This document shows, piece by piece, positions 1-8,245 of a stretch of 20,456 bases of DNA. The notes under the pieces are model-generated. The model saw only the letters and a list, made by a program, of their open reading frames with translations. It searched no databases and was not told the DNA's origin. The DNA lies in the NCBI GenBank assembly GCA_025435555.1, contig JAIWWG010000192.1, forward strand, positions 1 to 20,456. Direction: 5' to 3'. Made by a program: the position numbers and the translations under genes. The stretch is from Chytriomyces cf. hyalinus JEL632 (Eukaryota; Chytridiomycota; Chytridiomycetes; Chytridiales; Chytriomycetaceae). The first letter of the stretch is position 1. The number at the start of each line of letters is the position of its first letter.

Positions 1-616
1 GAGGAGAAGCTTCAAGAGTTGGTTTTTTTCTATTTCCCTCACTTTCTGCAATCATCTGAATATACTCCCTTTCTCAGAGCCAATATCGAGATTGCTCGTG
101 TCAGAGCTGGGCTGGAGAAGGAAATTGCGTCTCTGCGCGTTAAAATATCACGGTCCGAATTGCATATGGCAAGTTTGGAAAAGAACGTCGAAAGCAAAGC
201 TGCCGAAAACGCTGAGCTGACCAAGATTTGCGATGATCTGTTGATGCAGGTGTGTGTGTGTGTGTCTTCTCTTTTCTTAAAAACGCGGCTCACTCCCGCT
301 TCCGCATTGCCAGATCGAAAACGCGACCGGCAAACTGAGCGCACTGCCACAGCGCACAACTACATTTATTTACACCCCCAATCTTTTCACGGGCGAAATC
401 GGCCGATTTATCAGTCGAAAACGGCGACGATGCGGCGACGATACACGACCGATAAATCGGCCGAGATCCGGACGCTCACGCCATTCGGCCGATGTTCTTC
501 CGATTTATCGGTCGAACATCGGAAACCTATCGGCCGTATCTCGCAAGCATATCGGCCGCGTATCTGCAAACCAGTCGATGAACGGTCAACCCAAAAGCTG
601 GATTTATGGGCAGTAA
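1..616 (+). CDS. TACC: TACC-domain coiled-coil protein, C-terminal part (5' truncated)
   Basis: Three exons fit: 1-17, 78-249 and 314-616, with GT..AG introns 18-77 (60 nt) and 250-313 (64 nt). Splicing gives EEKLQEANIEIARVR, then a heptad-rich coiled coil ending in ENAELTKICDDLLMQ. This matches the conserved end of the TACC domain, where animal TACC proteins have EEKL..AN.EIA.VR and ELT.ICD.L. TACC proteins bind microtubule plus ends and spindle poles together with XMAP215-type polymerases; that role is inferred from the family. The N-terminus lies outside the window. After the usual domain end the frame runs on as IENATGKLSALPQRTTTFIY, crosses position 373 into the transposon, and stops at 614-616. 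The last roughly 80 codons are therefore element sequence rich in R, G and S, and are probably not native. The second intron begins with a (GT)8 run, so its exact donor is ambiguous. Confidence 0.82.
250..265 (+). repeat. (GT)8 microsatellite forming the intron donor
   Basis: Eight GT units start exactly at the 5' end of the second TACC intron, after the codon for Q in LLMQ. Every unit is a potential GT donor. Length change in the repeat would not alter the exon if the first GT is always used. Confidence 0.85.
373..381 (+). repeat. Left terminal inverted repeat of the transposon
   Basis: CACCCCCAA, preceded by TA. The reverse complement of the right end is CACCGCCAA, so 8 of 9 bases match. 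Beyond these nine bases similarity is weak until the first CGGCCG palindrome, about 20 bp further in at both ends. Confidence 0.6.
394..560. repeat. Left subterminal palindrome array (CGGCCG motifs)
   Basis: Five CGGCCG hexamers occur in about 160 bp, at 400, 458, 486, 531 and 553. Most sit in a longer ATCGGCCGAT-like palindrome, with degenerate ATCGG/CCGAT half-sites between them. A given 6-mer is expected about once per 4 kb by chance. By analogy with CACTA subterminal repeats these are probable binding sites for an element-encoded protein. Confidence 0.7.
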
Positions 617-622
617 AATAAA
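617..622 (+). terminator. AATAAA polyadenylation signal just after the TACC read-through stop
   Basis: AATAAA follows the in-frame TAA at 614-616 directly. It could end a chimeric TACC transcript inside the element. Confidence 0.35.
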
Positions 623-648
623 ATATTTATCGTTCGTAAAGTTAAAAA

Positions 649-654
649 TTTATT
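649..654 (-). terminator. AATAAA polyadenylation signal of the accessory gene
   Basis: On the minus strand this reads AATAAA, about 90 bp downstream of the accessory-gene stop at 742-744, at a plausible distance for its 3' end. Confidence 0.45.
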
Positions 655-673
655 ATGTATAAAATGAGCACTC

Positions 674-712
674 GTCGCAAGACCAGCTGTCGCAAGACCA
701 CCCGTCGCAAGG
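674..712. repeat. Three-copy 15-bp tandem repeat
   Basis: GTCGCAAGACCA-like units begin at 674, 689 and 704 with a 15-bp period; the last is truncated after GTCGCAAGG. They lie in the 3' untranslated part of the accessory gene, between the left palindrome array and its stop codon. Confidence 0.7.
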
Positions 713-741
713 AACAATGCCGCTGTTGAGGTGAGCAGCGA

Positions 742-1871
742 TTATACCCCTTCGTTCTCATCATTTGAGTCAGCGGCTGCCTGTGGGCCCTGATCTGTGT
801 ATGTTGCCAGATCTAAGGCCTTGATCCGTTCCAGTTCAGCAGGACCCCCCGGCCCAAGACCTGCAATGCGCCTCATCTCCTCGATGAGGATCGCAAAGTA
901 GGGAACCCTCACCCTCAACATACCACGGACTCTGCGCTGTGTGAAGGTGAGTATTTATATTCGTGTCACAATTGCGAAACATCGTGAAACACTTACCATC
1001 AACGCTGCACGCTTCAGAACGTCATTCGTCAACTTGCACCTATCACCGAATACAACTACAGCGTATTTTTGAAGGGTGAGATTAGCGGTGTTTTTATTGT
1101 AGTGTCCTTTGATCTATTAATGCAAAGTTAGTTCAGCACAACAGAGCCATTCATACTCAATGCCATCAACTCACCTTCTTCACCATAGTGTCGCGAGCGC
1201 TTCGAAATGAGCTCTTGATCTCTTCAATAAACATGGTGCGCTGATCTTCATTGTATGTTGCAATCAAGGGTCCCCATTCTGTTTCAAGGTGATGCTGAAT
1301 GTGAAGAAGCAGAGTTAATAAAGATGAATATCAATAGGACTTGTTTTCACCTCTATCTTAGTGAGATTTGGTTTCAGAACGTACTTGGTGGCAGTTGCGA
1401 CAAAATATTTCTCATTTGCACGTTTGATGTCTGTCCTCAACGCTTTTGGAATTGTCTCACGCATCTTGGGCACAAAGCTATTGCTGAGCATAGCAATAGA
1501 CTGCCTCAAAGCTGTGGTTTCACTGTTACTGTATTCAGCCTGCTCTTGAAACTGTTCTTTCAGATCTCTGATCACAGAGACAAAGGGCTGCATATCTGAA
1601 TTTGAATGAGACAGTGAGGTGAGAAACATCATGTAGTGAAAGGCAACATACCAATCTGAGTTGATGGACCAGCCTGAAGAGGTGAGTTGGAGAATCTGGC
1701 AGGTCCCCTTTGTTGGGGGCTGAATTGGTCAAACTCTTCATCCTGATGACGAGGGCGGTAAGAAACTGGCTGGCCAGTAGATCCCTGGAAAGTAAAGCTG
1801 ATTGACCCCTGTGCAGTGGAAGATACACTGTATCAGATCACCCTTGCATGCTGATCAGTTCTGAGGCTCAT
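742..1871 (-). CDS. Transposon accessory protein (TnpA-like by position), 279 aa
   Basis: Six exons on the minus strand: 1871-1842, 1784-1652, 1595-1351, 1294-1175, 1113-997 and 936-742. The five introns are 57, 56, 56, 61 and 60 nt, all GT..AG, and all phases agree (840 nt including TAA). The protein starts MSLRTDQHAR. A Q/P-rich low-complexity part follows (residues about 11-55), then a helical, coiled-coil-like segment with FVSVIRDLKEQFQEQAEYSN. Next come a basic stretch around residues 100-135, HHLETEWGPLIATYNEDQ, and an R-rich segment near RRVRGMLRVRVPYF. The tail is acidic. I recognise no catalytic family. Its location opposite the transposase, between two palindrome arrays, suggests an end-binding accessory protein like CACTA TnpA; that function is inference. 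The splice model itself is strong because every junction restores one frame and intron sizes are uniform. Confidence 0.72.
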
Positions 1872-1897
1872 TTTTCTTTGCTCCAATTTGTTCCGAC

Positions 1898-4824
1898 ATG
1901 CCCAATTTGTTCTGTGATTCATCCCAATTTGTGCCCAACATGCATCAAAGTCAGCACAGATGTCCAAACTGCAACACGCCATTTGCTGGGAAACGCTGGG
2001 CAAGGAATCTGAACCATCATCTGCAGCGTTGCACAAATGAGTCGGAATCAGATGATGCTTGGAGTATGCATTCATGCAAGAGTACAAGCTCTGCTCAGCA
2101 AAGTTTTGACAGCCTTGCATTCAACCAAGAGTGCATCAATATGATTGCTGAGACTGAAGCAGGTAAAGGCTTTTTGACTGGGTTAGCAATTTACAAAATG
2201 GACTGACAGATCTGTTGCCAGCAGATTCCAATGATTGTCTCAGTGACAAAAGTGTCAGAGCAGAAGAACAATGCGCAATTGTGGCTGGACCAGATGAACA
2301 TCACAGCACAAGCGACAGCAACAGTATTGATCAGTCAGATAGAACTGACATGGAATTGTCAGACACTGATGATGGTTCTGATATGGACTCTGATGATGGT
2401 TCTGATATGGACTCTGATGATGCAGCTTCTGACTTTGGATCCAGCCATTTCTACCCATTTCCATCAAGAACACATGCTCTGCTATTCAGTCTGCTATTTG
2501 CTAAGCGTCGCCGCATCAGTATTACTCAAATGAAACTTCTCTGGGGAATATTTGAACTGCTGCAAGTCAAGTGCCCTTCTTTGAATGCAATTTTGAAGCT
2601 ACGCAAGAAGCTTTGCAAAGTGCAGCCCATTGAAAGGAAATCTGCATCAGGCATTCAAATCTTTGTCAGGCCTATTCCTGAGCTCATTGAATCTGCGTTT
2701 GCAACACCATCTATTGCAAAGGAAATCCGATATGGTCCACAGTTATCAACACATCCACAAGAAATTTTTGAGTCATTAGCATTTTCTGTGAGAGCGCCTT
2801 GCCTTTGGATGGACAACAATTCAACTCGATTTTACGCTGGGTGAGATCTTCCTTAAATGTTTTTAGTGATTTAGCTGATATCACTTTTAGAGATACTGTT
2901 GTAATGCCCAATTTTGAAGAAGGCATTATTAAGTGTTTTCCAAAACCTGGTATTGTGGCATTTGGGCAAGTTGCTGAGCATTTCCATTCTGTGTTGTTGC
3001 AAAACTTCACAACTACAGTTGAACTGCATCCAGGGGATGCAATGACACTTGTTCAAAGGGGCAATCTCAGTATTCGAGGTTTGTGTGCAAGCATTTATTT
3101 TGAAGATAGTAACTGAATTTGTTCAGCAAATGGCCGGAAAGTCATCAACTTTCCAGTCATCTGCAGCTCAGATGAAACTTCAGGAAACACAACCAAGCGC
3201 TACAACCACTTTGAAAACTTTTTCGTTATATTTCCATTGCTTCCGCACAAGTTTTATGGTCCTCGATATATCAACTTTGCTGCCACTACAAACACTGGAT
3301 CATGGTCAGATATTGCTGAGGTTGTCTTGCACGATTTGAGAGAAGGTAACATTAATCTGTATTTATTTTGACATTGCAGTACTGAATAAATCACCAGGCA
3401 GCCCTCTATCTCTTGGAATCAAAGTACTTGACTCAAGCACCGGAGAGGATGTGATTGTTGTTTCACAATTACTTGCAATGCTTGTGGATAATCCACGTGC
3501 AGCCCAAATATGCCATCAAGCTGGAGCACGAAGTGACTTCAACTGTCGAGTTTGCACTGCACCTATTGGAAGTCCATCCACTTGCATGCAACTTCATCCT
3601 TATCGATGGTTATATGAAACCAAGCAAGTACTGTCTCGAATGGCACAGATGAACAAAACACAATCAGAGTCTCTGAGAAAAGCAACTGGGATAACTGTTC
3701 CATCTGAGCACGCCAACATCTATCTCTCCCTCCCTGGTTTTTCACCTCATGCGCAAACTCCAGTTGAAATTCTCCATACACTGTTACTTGGAGTCATGAA
3801 ATACTTGGGGACAGAGTCCAAAGAAAAGCTGAAGTCAAGGTCTCTCAAACTCAGAGCTGCATCTCTATTTGCAATCATCTCAACCTATCAACACTGTCAT
3901 TTGTCATCAAAACAAGTGACTCGCTACATTGGAAGCATGAATGGAAAAGACTTCAAGGGCCTTGCACAAATAGGGCCATTATTCTTCCCTTGGCTTCAGC
4001 CAAATCTAACTTGGCTTTGGCTTGCTGGTGCAATTCTTACGAAACTGGCATATGATTCCAAGTATCCACACTTTGAGTTAAGGTACCGCCATCTCCAAAA
4101 GGCTACCATTGCAGTTCAGCGTCTGTTCCATGTTTCACTGCCATCAGCAAAAGACAAGCTCAAAGTCCATCTACTTTCTCATCTCCCTGATAATTTCCGG
4201 ATCTGGGGACCACTGTCTCTGTATGCTGTTGAAGTTCCAGAACAAATGAATGGAGATGTGCGCAAAGACATAGCAAATTCAAATCGGCATTCACCATCAA
4301 GAGATGTGGCATGGGCATTTGCAATTCGGGAAGGGACAGTATCATATTTACGAGGGGCATCAGGAGGAGGGCCTGGATTACTTGAACTTGGAGCAAATTC
4401 CATTATAGTCAAGCATTTGTTCCCTCCCATCAGGCCAGTTCCATCAAGAGCTCGCATTCAGATTGGCAGATTCTTCTTTTTTGACAACTGGGGCCGTATT
4501 GGAAAAGTCATTCAACATAACGAGCACACCAAAACTTGTCTAATGCAAGAATTAGAGCTGAACGGCCAGTTAACATCATGGAGATTACGTGCATGTAGTT
4601 TGCACAACAACTTCTATGTCCCTGTTGGCAATATCAATGACCAAGCAGATGTCAGTCACGACTGCTGGGAAGAGCAGTTTTTGTGCAGCTGGAGACAAGA
4701 TGGATCTATTGCACATTCAACTTTGAACACGTATTTTCTAAATCCCTTTCGCATGGAATGTCATCACACACTTGGAAGTGCCCAAACAGATGTGTTCCTT
4801 GACTTTTTACTCTCAAAAGCTTGA
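1898..4824 (+). CDS. Plavaka/KDZ-like transposase, 911 aa, N-terminal C2HC finger
   Basis: Five exons: 1898-2162, 2222-2840, 2891-3078, 3127-3345 and 3380-4824. Introns are 59, 50, 48 and 34 nt; phases agree over 2736 nt. Residues 22-45 form a zinc finger (C22, C25, H40 or H41, C45), as seen at the N-terminus of many fungal proteins of this family. Residues about 115-150 are acidic and include a 24-bp tandem duplication encoding DDGSDMDS twice. The core carries family-like blocks: DETSGNTTKRYNHFENFFV (exon 4), DNPRAAQICHQAG then CRVC (about 467-489), TPVEILHTLLLGVMKY (about 557-572) and PSRDVAWAFAIREG. These resemble the large transposase-like proteins that are abundant in Agaricomycetes and placed in Plavaka or Kyakuja-Dileera-Zisupton groups; that assignment is from memory. 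I could not identify the catalytic acidic residues with confidence. The 34-nt intron is unusually short. The frame is otherwise intact, so the protein could be functional. Confidence 0.8.
2368..2421 (+). repeat. 24-bp tandem duplication in the transposase acidic region
   Basis: Two copies of a 24-bp unit (2368-2391 and 2392-2415) encode DDGSDMDS twice, followed by a partial third GATGAT. It gives an acidic, probably disordered linker between the zinc finger and the conserved core. Confidence 0.85.
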
Positions 4825-4847
4825 GATGTTTGTTGCTTCTTTGATTC

Positions 4848-4853
4848 AATAAA
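4848..4853 (+). terminator. AATAAA polyadenylation signal of the transposase gene
   Basis: AATAAA lies 24 bp after the TGA at 4822-4824. It is the only canonical signal close to the stop. Confidence 0.55.
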
Positions 4854-5440
4854 GAATTGAGAGCCTGTCTGAGCACTTGAGGTCCAAGGCCCATGTAGTG
4901 TTGCAAAACAAAGGTGAAAGGAGATGATTTGGTGGAGCAATTGATTGGCAAATAGTGGTTGGTCATGAAATCCTCTCACAAAATAAGAGCGCAGCCTTTT
5001 AAGTGTTTTATGTTCAGTCTTGTCAAAGCCCTCTGTTACGTAATCAGCCTGATCACGTAACTACCGCTCTCGCCTTTCAGCTATATTTGGAACCGTTCTT
5101 CACAACATTTTTGGAACCGGATTTCGACATGTCGAAATCTCTCTCGCCACTTCCCACGACATTTTTGGAAAACTCTTTATTTAGAAAACTGGAATTCAAT
5201 ATTTAAAGCGCTCCTCGTTCACTTGAATAAAGCAGCTTCTCTTACAACTCTTAATTCTCTTAAAGACAATCCTCAGAAAAACTCCTCGTACTCAGAGCCA
5301 TTCCACACTATTAGCTATTCCGTCCCATCGTCACTGGGCATGCAGGATAGTCGTGGGAACCCTCGCATCCACTGCGTGGTATGCTGGTTCAAGTCCCCTT
5401 TTTGTCACTTTTATCTCTAGCACCGCTTTTCTGCCGATGA
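4854..5440. other. Non-coding right arm of the transposon
   Basis: No convincing gene is visible. It contains a perfect 18-bp palindrome (5121-5138), a 12-bp direct repeat ACATTTTTGGAA (5105-5116 and 5159-5170), and a tRNA-like B-box with a following T run near 5386-5403. The short open frames on both strands lack family resemblance and are treated as chance. Confidence 0.5.
5121..5138. repeat. Perfect 18-bp palindrome
   Basis: ATTTCGACATGTCGAAAT is its own reverse complement. It lies between two copies of ACATTTTTGGAA, in the right arm of the element about 600 bp from the end. Possible roles include a protein-binding site; none is established. Confidence 0.75.
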
Positions 5441-5442
5441 AA

Positions 5443-5732
5443 CGGCCGTTTTTCTCCAGCTCATCCGCCGATGATCTGTGGCTAAAAATCGGGCGACAAT
5501 CTTCAGTGTCATGCGACCGAATAACGGCCGATTTCAAAAGCGGCCGTTTATTCTCCGCCAATCGGCCCGTTTTTTAGCAGTTTATTCAACAGTTTACTGA
5601 CAGGCAAATCAACCGGTCATCGTTGCCGAATCGGTGACGATCCCGGCCGACGCCGATTTCGGCCGAAAGCTTTGCCGATTCCGCTCCGATTTCTTTCGCG
5701 GCCGTTATCGGTCGGTTTTTTCGTTGGCGGTG
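5443..5732. repeat. Right subterminal palindrome array and terminal inverted repeat
   Basis: Six CGGCCG hexamers occur at 5443, 5525, 5541, 5644, 5660 and 5699, with many GCCGAT and ATCGG half-sites between them. The segment ends in the right TIR, TTGGCGGTG (5724-5732), followed by TA. It mirrors the left array in motif and in distance of the outermost palindrome from the terminus (about 20-28 bp). Confidence 0.7.
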
Positions 5733-5852
5733 TATGGATTCTCTCATCTAATAAAAAAAAACCACTGTACAAATTTTCCCCACGTTCAATCGGGTCAAGA
5801 CAAAAGATAAAATAAGAGAAATTTGTTGTTTCGCTGAAATCAGCCATCAAAT
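5733..5852 (+). promoter_or_regulatory. Short gap: putative TACC 3' flank and F-box gene promoter
   Basis: Only 120 bp separate the transposon end from the F-box start codon. An AATAAA lies at 5750-5755, 17 bp beyond the element. It could be the original TACC polyadenylation signal, displaced by the insertion. No clear TATA box is visible, and the F-box promoter must be compact or partly within the element. Confidence 0.35.
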
Positions 5853-7280
5853 ATGTTTCCGCCCCGCCGATCAAGTCTCTTGCAGGCCTTGTCGCCGACC
5901 GCATCAACATCGCCGTCGGAAGCGACCTTACCGAATGGGCTCTCCAACACTCGGTATGCCCCCATGCGCACAGGCAGCATGTACAGCATGGAGAGCATGG
6001 ATGGCATGGAGAGTATGGAGGGCGTCGAGGAGACAACTCTGATCCATGCAAACAGAACCTTTGTTGGCTTTCTGCCCACACATCTTGTCCAGCTTATATT
6101 CAAATACGTGGGCTTCGATGGCACGGTCATGTGTGCGCGTGGGGTCTGTGTGCAGTGGAACGAGCTGTATACAATGGGCGTGAGTATGGACTTGCAGTAT
6201 CCTTTTGCCTCAAACTGTGTCTCATTGACTCATTGACTCACTGCCCCTGTTTTTCTGTTGTGCTTTTTCCTTGCAGGCCCTTTGGAATTCCCTCTCGCTT
6301 CCAAGAGATGCCGTCCTTCTGCGTTACATCCCACACGGCTGTGTAGCGACCATGCATCTCTCCGCCCCGTCATCTAGCCAGAAGGTGTCCGCAATCAACT
6401 CATGCAGACTTCTCGCCTCACACGGACAGCGCAATATTCAGGACATGACCCTGGAGGGCCATGGTATTGATTCTAGCGACAAGGGGATTATGCAGTATCT
6501 GGGTAATGACCAACTTGGATGGGGTCCATGCTGACAAACCCTAATCACATTTGGAACTCCGCTCAACAAAACAACACAGCCCGCATCGTGACTCCCCATC
6601 TTCGCAGTGTCGCATTCCAGCACGTGGGTCTATCTTTCGAGCGCACTCAATTCCTCTCTGTCATGCGTCAAGCGCCCAACATATCCTCCCTCCGGATCAC
6701 CCGCAGGAAATTCCGCCGCGCGACGGTTCTGCAACCGTTACTCAGCATCTGGTCCATCTCTCTCACTCATTTGCGTCTCGACAATATTGTTGTCCAGCAT
6801 ATACCCGATATTGGTGCCCTCGTACCGAACCTTCAAATTCTCCATCTCGATGGACCCTTTGAGCTCATGCTGTGGGCAAATGATCCAGCCTCAACCGTTG
6901 CAGTAACTCCAATGCATGCGTTGCGGCGTTTGGCGATTACGAATGTTGATTACGAAACGGACGACAGTGTCACAAAGTTCATGACACTGTTTGTCTCACA
7001 ATCGCCTTCCCTGGTTGAGCTCGAATTCTCTTGTCAAGGGTATATGATGGATCTATGGCCGTGCGTGGAGTTTTGGCGGAACGTGCAACTTTTGCGATGT
7101 GGACTTTCTATTTGGACAACCGACTTCGTGTCTGTTCTGTATGCAGGGCTATGCCAGTTGAGAGATGATGATTTGGCGAGAGGTGTTGTGCGAAATCATT
7201 CAATTCAGTTACGGTTAGAGGGATGTGATGTCGAGAATGTGGTTCTGGTGACTGAGTTGTTTGGGAATGTAGTTTTTTGA
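5853..7280 (+). CDS. F-box protein with LRR-like C-terminal region, 417 aa
   Basis: Three exons: 5853-6179, 6277-6502 and 6580-7280. Introns of 97 and 77 nt have GTGAGT and GTAATG donors and TTGCAG and ACACAG acceptors; all phases agree. Residues 1-70 are low complexity with a Met/Ser-rich repeat (SMESMDGMESM). An F-box follows at about 73-120: FLPTHLVQLIFKYVGF, then VCVQWNELY, and after the first splice ALWNSLSL, which matches the usual VC..W..L....LW..L pattern. The rest contains LRR-like hydrophobic repeats (LTHLRLDNIVV, NLQILHLDG, LRRLAITNVDY, LVELEFSCQG). F-box proteins bind Skp1 and present substrates to SCF ubiquitin ligases; the leucine-rich part would select the substrate, which is unknown. 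The start is the first ATG of the open frame and sits 120 bp from the transposon. Confidence 0.8.
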
Positions 7281-7663
7281 AGTGTTTGCCCAATCCATCC
7301 ATTTTTTTTCTCTGCTACTTCATTAACCTCATGCGTTCATTTGGTCTTTCCTATTGCAAACTCTTGGCAACACCTTGCCCGTTTTTGTCGTTTTTTTTTC
7401 CCTGATTCCCTTTGTCTGTGAAAGCCTGCTGTGTATTTTGAACGATGATTGAAGAGATATGGAGATACCAGCTTGTGGTGTGAAATAAACTGACCCAGCA
7501 AAATTTAGGAACTGGTGCAGCAACGACTCACTGGTCTGGTCATCGACCCTATGCAAGAGCACGCAAGTCCAGGTATAATTTAGTTTTGATGGCGTTGGGG
7601 TCGGATACTATGTGCCGCCTTACAACAGTTTCATGATAAATGGGCCCACGCCTGGTGATCTAG
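7281..7663. other. Convergent intergenic region
   Basis: It lies between the 3' ends of the F-box gene (plus) and the hypothetical minus-strand gene. T-rich tracts occur at about 7302-7310 and 7388-7398. An AATAAA at 7484-7489 may end the F-box transcript. A short protein-like reading on the plus strand around 7590-7683 lacks a start and supporting exons. I see no gene. Confidence 0.5.
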
Positions 7664-8245
7664 TTAATGTGATGGGCCGTTGATTTTTGGGTACGTCTCG
7701 TGAGAAATAGCTGTTTCTTGAACTATGCTGCGTTGCGCCAGCTGGGCAGGTACTTCAGTTCTTCCAGAGATCCAGAGTTCATATTTATCGGCCTTGCGCA
7801 CTGGATGTTTGACTGTAGGCGAGATAAAAGCAGTTGGTAACTTTCAAAGTCAAAGCATCCTTGCGTTTTTGTTTTGACTATGAACTGCGAACGGTTCTGA
7901 AAAGCCTATTCTTTGTCTGGCACAGTATCATGACCTTGCAGCTTGCCATCATAATCAGATGAATTTCGACGGATGTCAGCAGCCAGTATAATTGGCAAGC
8001 TTGTTAAAAACGGGTGATTTCCTGTTGCGAACGATGATTCCAGTTCCAAGTCCCCCTGAAAATGCTCACGGAGGGTGTTAAATGGCAGTTTTACAACACC
8101 ACGGATTGTAGGCGGTGGTGCTGTGATCTCAAGGACGCTGTAAAATAATATTAGTGTGCTGTTGCTGATCTTGGTCATGCCCGCCTTCAAAGACACTTGC
8201 GTCAGTTTTGACATTAAGGCGTTTGAGATACGCCTTGTGTACCAT
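7664..8245 (-). CDS. Hypothetical small spliced protein, about 121-134 aa
   Basis: Proposed exons on the minus strand: 8245-8232 (ATG then VHKA), 8137 to about 7924, and about 7840-7664, ending in TAA. The first intron (8138-8231, 94 nt) has a GTATCT donor, a CTAAT branch site and a TTTACAG acceptor. It joins MVHKA to VLEITAPPPTIRGVVKLPFN. The last exon reads KHPVRKADKYELWISGRTEV and ends ETYPKINGPSH. The second intron is uncertain: 7841-7923 (GTGCCA..GAAAG) and 7813-7934 (GTCATG..CCTACAG) both preserve the frame, and a stronger GTGAGC donor at 8069 is a third option. I do not recognise the family. Support is the protein-like composition, frame continuity and location in an otherwise long gap. 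Extra 5' exons are possible. Confidence 0.42.

Larger units (their letters stand above)
373..5732. mobile_element. CACTA-like (Plavaka/KDZ-type) DNA transposon, apparently complete
   Basis: The limits rest on four observations. The left end reads CACCCCCAA (373-381) and the right end reads TTGGCGGTG (5724-5732), a 9-bp inverted terminal repeat with one mismatch. Both ends are flanked by TA (371-372 and 5733-5734), a possible 2-bp target duplication. Arrays of the CGGCCG palindrome lie just inside both ends (five copies left, six right). Two divergent spliced genes fill the middle: a transposase (1898-4824) and an accessory protein (742-1871). CMC/CACTA-type elements typically have CAC termini, short target duplications, subterminal repeats and an accessory DNA-binding protein. 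Both genes are open, so the copy may be recent. The short TIR and 2-bp duplication make the exact ends less certain than the presence of an element. Confidence 0.72.

Noticed and set aside
394-560. CRISPR-like array
   Set aside because: The spacing of the CGGCCG motifs is irregular and the units are short palindromes in a eukaryotic transposon end.
4706-4979. Minus-strand frames overlapping the transposase 3' end
   Set aside because: They overlap conserved coding sequence on the other strand; composition and lack of splice support suggest shadows.
5345-5420. Functional tRNA gene
   Set aside because: The B-box resembles one, but no acceptor stem pairs, the T stem has mismatches and the A-box is incomplete. 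Kept only as a low-interest observation.
5617-6081. 154-codon minus-strand frame across the transposon end and F-box start
   Set aside because: It is antisense to a well supported F-box exon, with no recognisable motif.
7584-7683. Plus-strand protein-like reading with YYVPPYNSFMINGPTPG
   Set aside because: It has stops on both sides, no start and no plausible partner exons; it partly overlaps the end of the proposed minus-strand gene.
7560-8245. TAG stop-codon reassignment or a mitochondrial insertion, because one minus-strand frame is interrupted mainly by TAG codons
   Set aside because: A splice model removes the first TAG and moves to another protein-like frame that ends in TAA. Base composition is like the rest of the window, so recoding is not needed.
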